DNA of 6,856 nucleotides from Comamonadaceae bacterium (GCA_947455585.1 CANGOY010000099.1:1-6856), one strand, 5' to 3'; positions 1-6,856 are shown, counted from the first letter of the stretch. The notes: generated by a model from the sequence alone, not told the origin. A program made the numbers and translations.

Positions 1-746
1 AAGGCCGAAGGTACCAAACGAATGCCATACACATCGCGTGCAGGCACGCCGACAGAGCGGCACAGGCCCACAAACAAGGCGTTGATGTCGGCGCACTTGC
101 CGCCTAGGTTGCCTGTCTCCAACATGGTTTTGATGTCGCCCTCGCCGCAGCCGCGTGTCTTGGGTTCGCGCCATGCGTTGGCCACGACCCAGTCGTAAAT
201 GGCGCGTGCTTTTTGTACGTCGGTCTTCGCGCCTTGCGTGGCTTTGAGGGCCGTGGTGCGCACGATGCCGTCGGTGGGCAACAAACGCGTGGCGCGGGTG
301 TAGTGGTGCAAGGTGCCTGCATCTTCGCGTGTGAACGCATGTGCATTGGGCTTTGTGATGTCCACAAAACGGCTTTGCGTTTGCACGCGGCTGGTCACTT
401 CAACAAACGGGGTCACACCAGCGGCGAACTCGGTGTAGAGCATGCGCGCACCTTCTGAGCCATCACTGGTCATGCGAGATGTGCCGTTCGATTGAAAACT
501 GCTTTCCAGCGAACGTTGCCAATCCGAGTTGATGCTGGGCACAGGCAACCACACGCGTGAGGCTGCGCCTTTTGCATCGGCCAAGTCCACACGGGTGGTG
601 ACTTCAAACGTGCGCCACTGGCCCGCTTGTGGCTCGAAGCGGCGAGCGGCTGTGGAAGAAGTTTGGGCCAAAGCAAAGCCAGGCACACCACTGAGGGCAC
701 ACGCAGCTGCGGCCCCCTTGAGAAGGGAACGACGCACGAGAGTCAT
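1..746 (-). CDS. Tat-exported transglutaminase-like protein, C-terminus missing at window edge
   Basis: The reading frame is open from an ATG at 746 to the window edge, giving 248 codons with no stop. The N-terminus carries a twin-arginine signal: RRSLLKG at residues 5-11, a hydrophobic stretch, and a probable cleavage site ALA|Q after residue 27. The protein is therefore expected to leave the cytoplasm folded. Near the edge it has the core of the transglutaminase-like (papain-fold) domain: GGKCADINALFVGLCRSVG with the presumed catalytic Cys218, followed by a VPAR-x-VYGIRL segment. The His and Asp that complete such a triad would lie beyond the edge, so catalytic competence cannot be judged. 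A second cysteine, Cys200, sits in GCGEGD just upstream. A GGAG ribosome site at 756-759 lies 9 nt before the ATG and supports this start. It lies 128 nt downstream of the TlpA-like gene on the same strand. Bacterial members of this fold can be proteases or amidases; the substrate is unknown. Confidence 0.85.
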   Translation of the reverse strand, partial: MTLVRRSLLKGAAAACALSGVPGFALAQTSSTAARRFEPQAGQWRTFEVTTRVDLADAKGAASRVWLPVPSINSDWQRSLESSFQSNGTSRMTSDGSEGARMLYTEFAAGVTPFVEVTSRVQTQSRFVDITKPNAHAFTREDAGTLHHYTRATRLLPTDGIVRTTALKATQGAKTDVQKARAIYDWVVANAWREPKTRGCGEGDIKTMLETGNLGGKCADINALFVGLCRSVGVPARDVYGIRLVPSA

Positions 747-802
747 GAAAGAGAGCTCCGAGTATTGAGTGAGACCTGTCGGCGCATACAAGGCACATGA
801 AC

Positions 803-817
803 GAGATGAAACATCTC
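803..817. repeat. Short perfect hairpin between tlpA-like and transglutaminase-like genes
   Basis: GAGATG and CATCTC flank a three-base AAA loop, making a perfect 6-bp inverted repeat in the 128-bp spacer (747-874). No T-tract follows on either side, so it is not a good terminator. It could be an operator or an mRNA hairpin ahead of the transglutaminase-like gene. A weaker imperfect stem with a TTCG loop lies next to it around 825-845. I found no convincing -35/-10 pair in this spacer. Confidence 0.35.
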
Positions 818-874
818 ACCGCACCCATGCCCCGAAGGCAGGTCACCCCACGCAAAGTGCGCGAGGCGCTTGAA

Positions 875-1477
875 TTATCGCTTGGGGGTGGCGGGCTTCG
901 ATGCAGCGTTAGCGGGTGAAACGTTTTGGCGTACATCGGCCAACCACGCGTTGGCCTGCGGCCCGCTCCAGTCCACATCGCCCACCACGCGCCAGCGGGC
1001 TTGGCCGTTGGGTGCAATGAGGATGGTGGTGGGGTACACCGTCACGCCCCAGCGTTTGGCCAAGTCTCCCCTTGCGTCTGAGATGACGGGAAATGTCATG
1101 CCCGTGCTCTGCATGTAACGCGCAGCACGTGAAGCGGGCTCGCGCACGTTGATGGTGAGCACCACGGTTTGTGCATCGCTGATGTCATGCAGAGTTTGCA
1201 AGGTGGGCAGTTCGTCTTTACAAGGCGCACACCATGTGGCCCAAAAGTTGAGCACCACCACTTTGCCTGCAAGCTCTGCGGTGCTCCATGCTTTGCCTTG
1301 CAAATCGATAACTTCAATCTTGGGCGTGTCCACTTTGGCGGGCCATGCGGTTTTGTCGAACTGAGCCCACGCATTGGTGGGCACAAAACTCAAAGACAAG
1401 ACAGCGAGGCAAACGCCAAGAAAAAGGCCCAACACACGTTGGGCCTTGGCTTGCACAAGGTGTGTGCGTGCGTTCAT
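875..1477 (-). CDS. TlpA/ResA-type thioredoxin-fold periplasmic protein
   Basis: This is a 200-residue thiol-disulfide oxidoreductase of the TlpA/ResA/AhpC-TSA type. Such proteins usually reduce disulfides of exported substrates such as apocytochromes or copper chaperones. Residues 1-38 form an export signal: a basic start, a long hydrophobic stretch at about 15-33, and a likely cleavage site AWA|Q after residue 38, though it could stay as a membrane anchor. The active site is WCAPC with Cys83 and Cys86, preceded by VVVLNFWAT. The cis-proline is Pro149 in VYPTT. The short tail after about 185 is rich in Ala, Pro and Lys. I chose ATG 1477, 5 nt after the alaS stop. An in-frame TTG at 1486 would add three residues and overlap the alaS stop (TTGA). 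Neither start has a strong ribosome site, which suggests translational coupling to alaS. The exact partner is not evident. Confidence 0.9.
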   Translation of the reverse strand: MNARTHLVQAKAQRVLGLFLGVCLAVLSLSFVPTNAWAQFDKTAWPAKVDTPKIEVIDLQGKAWSTAELAGKVVVLNFWATWCAPCKDELPTLQTLHDISDAQTVVLTINVREPASRAARYMQSTGMTFPVISDARGDLAKRWGVTVYPTTILIAPNGQARWRVVGDVDWSGPQANAWLADVRQNVSPANAASKPATPKR

Positions 1478-1482
1478 CTGAA

Positions 1483-4107
1483 TCAAGCGCGCTCAGTTAC
1501 CCAAGCATGCACGCTGGCCAAAGCCTTTGGCAAGGCTGCGGCATCGGTACCACCGGCCATGGCCATGTCGGGCTTGCCACCGCCTTTACCGCCGACTTGC
1601 TGAGCCACAAAGTTGGCCAACTCACCTGCTTTGACTTTGCCCACGTTGTCAGCGGTCACGCCTGCGGCGATGTTCACCTTTTCGCCATCCACAGCGGCCA
1701 GCACAATCACGGCCGACTTCATTTTGTCTTTGAGCTTGTCCATGGTGTCGCGCAAAGTTTTGGCGTCCGCACCTTCGAGCTTGGCGACCAAGAGCTTGGT
1801 GCCTTTGACGTCGAGTGCTTGCGTCATCAACTCATCGCCTTGGGCAGACGCCACTTTGCCTTTGAGGGCCGACACTTCTTTCTCAAGCGCTTTGACTTGG
1901 TCCAACACTTGGGCCAAGCGAGCGTTGAGTTCTGTCGCTGGGGCCTTCAGTGCGCCAGCCGCTTGCGACACGCTGTCTTCGAGAGACTGCAAATAAGCCA
2001 AAGCATTCGCGCCTGTGATGGCTTCAATGCGGCGCACACCCGCGGCCACACCGCTCTCGCCCACCACTTTGAACAAGCCAATGTCACCCGTGGCTTTGAC
2101 GTGTGTGCCACCGCACAACTCTCGGCTGGAACCGATGTCGAGCACGCGCACGGTCTCGCCGTACTTCTCGCCGAACAACATCATGGCGCCGGTTTTCTGA
2201 GCGGACTCAATGTCCATCACACGCGCTTGTGCTGCGGCGTTGGCCAAAATTTCGGCGTTGACCTTGGCTTCGATGTCGCGAATCTGCGCATCGGTCACCG
2301 GCGCGTTATGCGCAAAGTCAAAACGTGTGCGCTCGGCATTCACCAAGCTGCCTTTTTGTTGCACGTGGTCGCCCAGCACTTCGCGCAAGGCTTTGTGCAT
2401 CAAGTGGGTGGCCGAGTGGTTGCGCACGGTGGCAGCGCGCACTTGCGTGTTGACCTGTGCGTCGACGTGGTCGCCCACCGCCAACGTGCCTTGGGTCAAG
2501 GTGCCGTGGTGGCCAAACACGTCAGCCTTGATTTTCAAGGTGTCTTCCACCGCAAAGCTCGCAGAGCCGCTGACCAGCACGCCCTCGTCGCCCACTTGGC
2601 CGCCGCTCTCGGCGTAGAACGGTGTTGTGTCCAACACCACCACGCCCGTTTGGCCGTGTTTGAGTTCAGCCACGGAGTTGCCGTCTAAGTAAACAGCCAC
2701 CACTTTGGACGTGGCTTTCAGGTCGTCGTAGCCCACAAAGGTGTTGCCAGCGCCGGTGTAGTCCAAGGCCTTGTCCATCTTGAACTTGCCTGCGGCGCGG
2801 GCTTGGCTCTTTTGTTTTTCCATCGCGGCGGCAAAGCCTGCTTCATCCACGCTCAAGCCACGCTCACGGCACACGTCGGCCGACAAGTCGAGTGGGAAGC
2901 CATAGGTGTCGTGCAGCTTGAAGGCCACTTCGCCCGGCAACACTTTCACGCCGCCTTCCAAAGCTGCATCCAAAATTTGCATACCCACGCCGAGCGTTTC
3001 AAAGAAGCGCTCTTCTTCGGCCTTCAACACCGACGCAATGCGCTCGGCTTGGCTGGCCATGTTCGGATAAGCATCGCCCATGAGCTTGACCAAGTCAGGC
3101 ACGAGCTTGTGGAAGAACGGTTTTTTCTGGCCCAACAAATACCCGTGGCGAATGGCGCGGCGGATGATGCGGCGCTGCACATAGCCACGGCCTTCGTTGC
3201 TTGGCACCACGCCGTCGCTCACCAAGAATGATGTGGCGCGAATGTGGTCCGCAATCACGCGCAGGCTCTTGTGGCCCATGTCGGTGCAACCGGTTTCGCG
3301 TGACGCGGCTTTGATGAGGGCATCAAAGATGTCGATTTCGTAGTTGCTGTGCACGTGTTGCAAGATGGCAGCCAAGCGCTCGAGGCCCATGCCCGTGTCC
3401 ACGCAAGGCGCGGGCAAGCGGGTGATGCTGCCGTCTTCGGCCATGTTGAACTGCATGAACACGTTGTTCCAAATTTCGATGAAGCGGTCGCCGTCTTCGT
3501 CGGGACTGCCGGGAGGGCCGCCTGGGATGTGGTCGCCGTGGTCGTAGAAGATTTCAGAGCACGGGCCGCAAGGGCCGGTGTCAGCCATCATCCAGAAGTT
3601 GTCGCTCTTGTAGCGGCCGCCTTTGTTGTCGCCAATGCGAATCACGCGCTCGGGTGGCAGGCCAATTTCTTTGGTCCAAATGTCATAGGCCTCGTCGTCT
3701 TCTTGGTAGACGGTGGCCAGCAAACGGTCGGCTGGCAATTTGTAGACCTCGGTCAGCAACTCCCACGCCCACTTGAGCGATTCACGTTTGAAGTAGTCAC
3801 CAAACGACCAGTTGCCCAACATTTCAAAGAAGGTGTGGTGGCGGGCGGTGTAGCCCACGTTTTCCAAGTCGTTGTGTTTGCCGCCGGCTCGCAAGCAGGC
3901 TTGCACCGAGGCGGCGCGCACGTAAGAGCGCTTGTCTTCGCCCAAGAACACGTCTTTGAACTGGACCATGCCCGAGTTGGTGAACATCAAGGTGGGGTCG
4001 TTGCCCGGCACCAGAGGGCTAGAGGCCACCACGGTGTGGCCTTTGGACTCGAAGAAGTCCAGAAAAGTTTTACGAATATCGGCGACGGTGAATTTGGGTG
4101 TAGTCAT
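1483..4107 (-). CDS. alaS: Alanyl-tRNA synthetase
   Basis: This is cytoplasmic alanine-tRNA ligase, which joins alanine to tRNA-Ala using ATP and hydrolyses mischarged Ser- or Gly-tRNA. At 874 residues it matches the full bacterial length (the E. coli enzyme has 876). The class II aminoacylation domain occupies roughly the first 440 residues and includes GGKHNDLENVGYTARHHTFF and the CGPCSE segment at residues 180-185. The editing domain shows both zinc/active-site motifs: HSATH (His564, His568) and CGGTH (Cys665, His669). The C-terminal oligomerisation (C-Ala) region has a coiled-coil-like stretch at about 725-755, followed by a glycine-rich GGKGGGKPDMAMAGG motif near the end. The start is ATG 4107, preceded directly by AAGG with almost no spacing. 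It is the first gene of a minus-strand run; the TlpA-like gene follows 5 nt after its stop. Nothing looks truncated or frameshifted. Confidence 0.98.
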   Translation of the reverse strand: MTTPKFTVADIRKTFLDFFESKGHTVVASSPLVPGNDPTLMFTNSGMVQFKDVFLGEDKRSYVRAASVQACLRAGGKHNDLENVGYTARHHTFFEMLGNWSFGDYFKRESLKWAWELLTEVYKLPADRLLATVYQEDDEAYDIWTKEIGLPPERVIRIGDNKGGRYKSDNFWMMADTGPCGPCSEIFYDHGDHIPGGPPGSPDEDGDRFIEIWNNVFMQFNMAEDGSITRLPAPCVDTGMGLERLAAILQHVHSNYEIDIFDALIKAASRETGCTDMGHKSLRVIADHIRATSFLVSDGVVPSNEGRGYVQRRIIRRAIRHGYLLGQKKPFFHKLVPDLVKLMGDAYPNMASQAERIASVLKAEEERFFETLGVGMQILDAALEGGVKVLPGEVAFKLHDTYGFPLDLSADVCRERGLSVDEAGFAAAMEKQKSQARAAGKFKMDKALDYTGAGNTFVGYDDLKATSKVVAVYLDGNSVAELKHGQTGVVVLDTTPFYAESGGQVGDEGVLVSGSASFAVEDTLKIKADVFGHHGTLTQGTLAVGDHVDAQVNTQVRAATVRNHSATHLMHKALREVLGDHVQQKGSLVNAERTRFDFAHNAPVTDAQIRDIEAKVNAEILANAAAQARVMDIESAQKTGAMMLFGEKYGETVRVLDIGSSRELCGGTHVKATGDIGLFKVVGESGVAAGVRRIEAITGANALAYLQSLEDSVSQAAGALKAPATELNARLAQVLDQVKALEKEVSALKGKVASAQGDELMTQALDVKGTKLLVAKLEGADAKTLRDTMDKLKDKMKSAVIVLAAVDGEKVNIAAGVTADNVGKVKAGELANFVAQQVGGKGGGKPDMAMAGGTDAAALPKALASVHAWVTERA

Positions 4108-4113
4108 CCTTAA

Positions 4114-4144
4114 ATTATAGGTTTCGGTGTCACCCCAGAGTCAT
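4114..4144 (-). promoter_or_regulatory. Putative alaS promoter (consensus -10)
   Basis: Read on the minus strand there is an exact TATAAT at 4119-4114 and an ATGACT hexamer (4 of 6 matches to the -35 consensus) at 4144-4139, 19 bp apart, which is longer than ideal. The -10 box is only 6 nt from the alaS ATG, so a standard start point would fall on or next to the initiation codon. The true promoter could instead lie further upstream, towards gabD. Confidence 0.45.
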
Positions 4145-4155
4145 CACGGGCACGG

Positions 4156-4176
4156 GGCCAGCGGTATGCTCTGGCC
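4156..4176. repeat. Inverted repeat in the alaS/gabD divergent spacer
   Basis: GGCCAG at 4156-4161 and CTGGCC at 4171-4176 form a 6-bp inverted repeat with a 9-nt spacer (CGGTATGCT). It lies 20 bp ahead of the gabD start and about 50 bp ahead of alaS, where a regulator could affect either gene. The spacer contains TATGCT (4165-4170), a weak -10 candidate for gabD with no good -35 partner. The site may be chance in GC-rich DNA. Confidence 0.3.
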
Positions 4177-4186
4177 AATCAAATTT

Positions 4187-4190
4187 GGAG
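4187..4190 (+). promoter_or_regulatory. Ribosome binding site deciding the gabD start
   Basis: GGAG at 4187-4190 lies 6 nt before ATG 4197. This favours that ATG over the in-frame TTG at 4185, which overlaps the GGAG, and over ATG 4203, which is spaced 12 nt. Confidence 0.7.
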
Positions 4191-4196
4191 ACCCTC

Positions 4197-5675
<1,479 letters not shown>

Positions 5676-5738
5676 TGACAAAGCCTCTAAATATGCAGGT
5701 CTACGTGGTTTTACGCTGTTTATGACAGTTTAGATGCA

Positions 5739-5744
5739 TACAAT
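5739..5744 (+). promoter_or_regulatory. Putative -10 box for the winged-helix regulator gene
   Basis: TACAAT at 5739-5744 matches the -10 consensus at 5 of 6 positions. The region 16-17 bp upstream (CTGTTTA at 5716-5722) is a poor -35. Transcription would start near 5751, leaving a leader of about 34 nt. The leader includes AAAGG at 5770-5774, 10 nt before ATG 5785. No clear gabD terminator was seen between 5676 and 5738, so readthrough from gabD is also possible. Confidence 0.45.
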
Positions 5745-5754
5745 CTCGATATCT

Positions 5755-5768
5755 CTTACATATGTAAG
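5755..5768. promoter_or_regulatory. Perfect 14-bp palindrome, candidate operator
   Basis: CTTACATATGTAAG is a perfect 14-bp palindrome just downstream of the predicted transcription start (about 5751) and 16 bp before the regulator's ATG. A symmetric site here is the usual arrangement for autorepression by a dimeric winged-helix protein. The link to this protein is inferred from position only. Confidence 0.5.
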
Positions 5769-5784
5769 CAAAGGCATACCAACC

Positions 5785-6132
5785 ATGGAATCTAAGCAAA
5801 TCTATCTGCGTTTTCTCAACCTCATCCACGCCCTAGATGGCGGTGCCAACGCGCCTGCGATGGATTTGGATGCCAAGAAACTTCTCGAAGTGATTGCTGT
5901 TCGCCATGCGGGTGAAAAGCCTTTGACCGTCACTGATGCCATGGCTTTGAACACCATCGCATCCCCTGCCACCATCCACCGCAAGCTCGACCAGCTGCGT
6001 GAGCTGGGCATGATTGACACCGTGTTTGAAGGCAAAAACCGCCGCACCAAATACTTGGTGCCTACACAAATGGCCCACGACTACTTCAACCAAGTCGGTC
6101 AAGTGATGCAGCAGGCACTGGCACAAGCCTAA
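5785..6132 (+). CDS. Small winged-helix (MarR-like) DNA-binding regulator
   Basis: This 115-residue protein is probably a transcriptional regulator of the MarR-like winged-helix class. Residues 28-42 (LDAKKLLEVIAVRHA) form a first helix. The helix-turn-helix is at about 47-76, with SPATIHRKLDQLRELGMI holding the likely recognition helix, and the wing is FEGKNRRTKYLVPT at 81-94, which is basic. The C-terminal helix (95-113) could help dimerise. It has no sensor domain or cysteine, so any ligand would bind within the fold. I chose ATG 5785, with AAAGG 10 nt upstream. An in-frame ATG at 5734 would add 17 residues unlike the family and would place the -10 box and palindrome inside the coding region. 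It follows gabD on the same strand, 109 nt away, and ends in its own terminator. Likely targets are itself and perhaps gabD, but nothing here proves either. Confidence 0.85.
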   Translation: MESKQIYLRFLNLIHALDGGANAPAMDLDAKKLLEVIAVRHAGEKPLTVTDAMALNTIASPATIHRKLDQLRELGMIDTVFEGKNRRTKYLVPTQMAHDYFNQVGQVMQQALAQA

Positions 6133-6154
6133 ATCCACACTGCGCTCACCCCAC

Positions 6155-6181
6155 AACAGCATCCCTCGTGGATGCTGTTTT
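6155..6181 (+). terminator. Intrinsic terminator after the winged-helix regulator gene
   Basis: A perfect 10-bp stem (AACAGCATCC at 6155-6164 with GGATGCTGTT at 6170-6179) closes a CTCGT loop and runs into TTTT at 6178-6181, starting 22 nt after the stop codon. On the minus strand the stem lacks a good T-tract, so it mainly serves the plus-strand gene. Confidence 0.85.
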
Positions 6182-6198
6182 GCATTCTCAGCGAATGC
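6182..6198. repeat. Second hairpin overlapping the stop of the cysteine-rich gene
   Basis: GCATTC at 6182-6187 and GAATGC at 6193-6198 form a perfect 6-bp stem around TCAGC. The stop codon of the minus-strand gene (6188-6190) lies in the loop. It resembles the preceding terminator stem (both have a GCATYC arm and are followed by TGTT), so it may be a degenerate duplicate acting as a back-up terminator. Confidence 0.4.
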
Positions 6199-6442
6199 TG
6201 TTCTCACATCTTTTCTTGAATTTGTCAGTTGCGATGCGACGGCAATATTTGATGTCGTTCTCGACCTTGCCCATACACAGATTGAGCAAGTCATTACTGC
6301 CAATTTTTTGGCAATGCGATTTGTCGTTGGTGTCGAGCGCACGGCAATAACTGGCTTTGTCTTTGTCCTTGATGTCGTTGCAACTTTGCGCGTTCGCCGC
6401 GAAAGCCACACACAAAGACAGAGCAAACATAACTTTTTTCAT
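6188..6442 (-). CDS. Small secreted protein with periodic cysteines, function unknown
   Basis: I do not recognise a named family. The 84-residue product begins with a classic Sec signal, MKKVMFALSLCVAFAANA, with cleavage after residue 18, so the mature protein of 66 residues should be periplasmic or extracellular. The mature part holds six cysteines at 21, 33, 44, 56, 67 and 79. The spacings are 12, 11, 12, 11 and 12, as if a unit of about 23 residues with two cysteines were repeated 2.5 times. Several units carry an Ile and an Asp at similar offsets after the Cys, and the chain is rich in Lys and Asp. This pattern suits short disulfide-stapled helices. ATG 6442 is preceded by GGAG at 6450-6453 with 7 nt spacing; ATG 6457 would put extra residues before the signal. 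The gene is visibly more AT-rich than its neighbours. It converges on the winged-helix regulator and diverges from tRNA-Gly. Confidence 0.75.
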   Translation of the reverse strand: MKKVMFALSLCVAFAANAQSCNDIKDKDKASYCRALDTNDKSHCQKIGSNDLLNLCMGKVENDIKYCRRIATDKFKKRCENSIR

Positions 6443-6449
6443 ACGACAA

Positions 6450-6453
6450 CTCC
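6450..6453 (-). promoter_or_regulatory. Ribosome binding site deciding the cysteine-rich protein start
   Basis: GGAG on the minus strand, 7 nt before ATG 6442, selects the start that gives a clean signal peptide instead of the in-frame ATG at 6457. A poor promoter candidate (TAAACT at 6484-6479) lies upstream on the same strand, with no well-spaced -35. Confidence 0.65.
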
Positions 6454-6495
6454 ACATGCAGCCGATGCCACGCCGCCCAGTTTAGTCCACGCCGA

Positions 6496-6501
6496 TACAA
6501 T
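6496..6501 (+). promoter_or_regulatory. Putative -10 box for tRNA-Gly
   Basis: TACAAT at 6496-6501 would start transcription near 6508, about 7 nt before the tRNA, giving a short leader for RNase P. The region expected to hold the -35 is GC-rich and does not match the consensus. Confidence 0.4.
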
Positions 6502-6514
6502 GCCTTGCAAACAT

Positions 6515-6588
6515 GCGGGTGTCGTTCAATGGTAGGACTCTTGCTTCCCAAGCAAATAACGCGGGTTCGATTCCCGTCACCCGCTCCA
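6515..6588 (+). tRNA. tRNA-Gly, anticodon CCC
   Basis: A complete cloverleaf of 74 nt can be folded, including an encoded CCA. The acceptor is GCGGGTG at 6515-6521 with CACCCGC at 6578-6584, and the discriminator is T at 6585. The D stem is GTTC/GGAC (6524-6527, 6535-6538) with loop AATGGTA. The anticodon stem is CTTGC/GCAAA (6540-6544, 6552-6556) around loop TTCCCAA, placing anticodon CCC at 6547-6549, which reads GGG. The T arm is GCGGG/CCCGT with loop TTCGATT. The outer anticodon-stem pair is C-A, not Watson-Crick; all other stems are sound (two G-U pairs). The gene stands alone and is followed at once by a terminator. Confidence 0.95.
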
Positions 6589-6591
6589 TAT

Positions 6592-6633
6592 AAAAAAGCC
6601 GCTCTGCTCACAAACGTGAACATAGCGGCTTTT
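6592..6633. terminator. Bidirectional terminator between tRNA-Gly and CoA-transferase gene
   Basis: AAAAGCCGCT at 6594-6603 pairs perfectly with AGCGGCTTTT at 6624-6633, enclosing a 20-nt loop that itself can form TCAC/GTGA. The plus-strand side ends in TTTT, and the minus-strand side ends in six T's (6597-6592). It begins 3 nt after the tRNA CCA and lies 19 nt past the stop of the minus-strand CoA-transferase gene, so it can end both transcripts. Confidence 0.85.
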
Positions 6634-6652
6634 GCGTTGGTAGGTGACTGAA

Positions 6653-6856
6653 TTAAATCAAAGTCACGCCGGTCTTGCTTTGCAAGAAGTCGCGGGTCAC
6701 GCCAGGTGCCAGCTCAATCACTTTGAGGCCTTCAGGCACCACGTCCATCACCGCGAGGTCGGTGATGATGCGGTCGACAACGCCCACACCTGTCAAAGGC
6801 AATGTGCAGTGAGGCAAGATTTTCAAATCTTCGGTGCCATCTTTTTTCTTGGCCAC
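6653..6856 (-). CDS. 3-oxoacid CoA-transferase subunit B, C-terminal fragment
   Basis: The window holds the last 67 residues of a class I CoA-transferase beta subunit. These heterodimers move CoA between succinyl-CoA or acetyl-CoA and a 3-oxoacid such as acetoacetate or 3-oxoadipate. The diagnostic stretch is CTLPLTGVGVVDRIITDLAV, followed by a VVPEGLKVIELAPGVT segment and the usual TGV end. The first visible codon is GTG, but in the family this Val is internal (an EHVAK-like segment), so the true start and the catalytic Glu lie beyond the right edge. The TLPLTG and DRIITDLAV wording fits succinyl-CoA:3-ketoacid transferase (ScoB) slightly better than the 3-oxoadipate enzyme (PcaJ), but the fragment cannot settle the substrate. 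The alpha-subunit gene is expected upstream, outside the window. Confidence 0.88.
   Translation of the reverse strand: MAKKKDGTEDLKILPHCTLPLTGVGVVDRIITDLAVMDVVPEGLKVIELAPGVTRDFLQSKTGVTLI

Noticed and set aside
1345..2688. 447-codon open frame on the plus strand, antisense to alaS
   Set aside because: It lies wholly opposite intact alaS and the start of the TlpA-like gene. The translation is His- and Val-rich with no recognisable domain, as expected for a shadow frame in GC-rich coding DNA.
3349..4113. 254-codon plus-strand open frame opposite the alaS N-terminal region
   Set aside because: It is a complement of well-conserved alaS codons with low-complexity composition (Val, Ala, His) and no ribosome site.
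4185..4196. TTG start for gabD
   Set aside because: It overlaps the GGAG ribosome site that is well placed for ATG 4197.
5734..5784. Upstream in-frame ATG extending the winged-helix regulator by 17 residues
   Set aside because: The extension would cover the -10 box and palindrome, has no ribosome site, and ATG 5785 has AAAGG at a good distance.
6443..6457. Upstream ATG adding five residues to the cysteine-rich protein
   Set aside because: The ribosome site lies inside this extension, and the signal peptide begins naturally at MKK.
6294..6623. 109-codon minus-strand open frame across the tRNA gene
   Set aside because: It contains the GDGNRTR-type peptide that arises from reading tRNA genes as protein, and it crosses both tRNA-Gly and the terminator.

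Overview
The window looks like ordinary chromosome from a betaproteobacterium, most likely Burkholderiales and perhaps Comamonadaceae. This rests on moderately high GC, the style of the encoded proteins (alanyl-tRNA synthetase, a GabD-type dehydrogenase, a Tat-exported transglutaminase-like protein) and the form of the tRNA-Gly. Placement is inferred from familiarity with these families, not from a search. I see no insertion sequence, CRISPR array, integrase or attachment-site repeat.

Left half, all on the minus strand: alaS (4107 to 1483), then a TlpA-type thioredoxin-fold periplasmic protein starting 5 nt after the alaS stop (1477 to 875), then after 128 nt a Tat-signal transglutaminase-like protein that runs off the left edge (746 to 1). 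The first two are tightly packed and probably co-transcribed. The third may have its own signals. AlaS charges tRNA-Ala in the cytoplasm; the other two are exported.

Right of alaS, an 89-bp divergent spacer separates it from gabD on the plus strand (4197 to 5675), an NAD(P)-dependent succinate-semialdehyde dehydrogenase feeding succinate into the TCA cycle. Next, after a spacer holding a promoter-like -10 box and a perfect 14-bp palindrome, is a small winged-helix regulator (5785 to 6132) ending in a strong intrinsic terminator. Converging on it is a small gene (6442 to 6188, minus) for a secreted protein with six cysteines spaced almost exactly every 11 to 12 residues. This is the least familiar item in the window.

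The right end holds a tRNA-Gly with anticodon CCC (6515 to 6588, plus), a bidirectional terminator (6592 to 6633), and the 3' end of a CoA-transferase subunit B gene (minus) running off the right edge. Most of the window is conventional. The points worth following up are the cysteine-periodic secreted protein, the palindrome at the predicted start of the regulator transcript, and a -10 box placed so that the alaS transcript could be leaderless.
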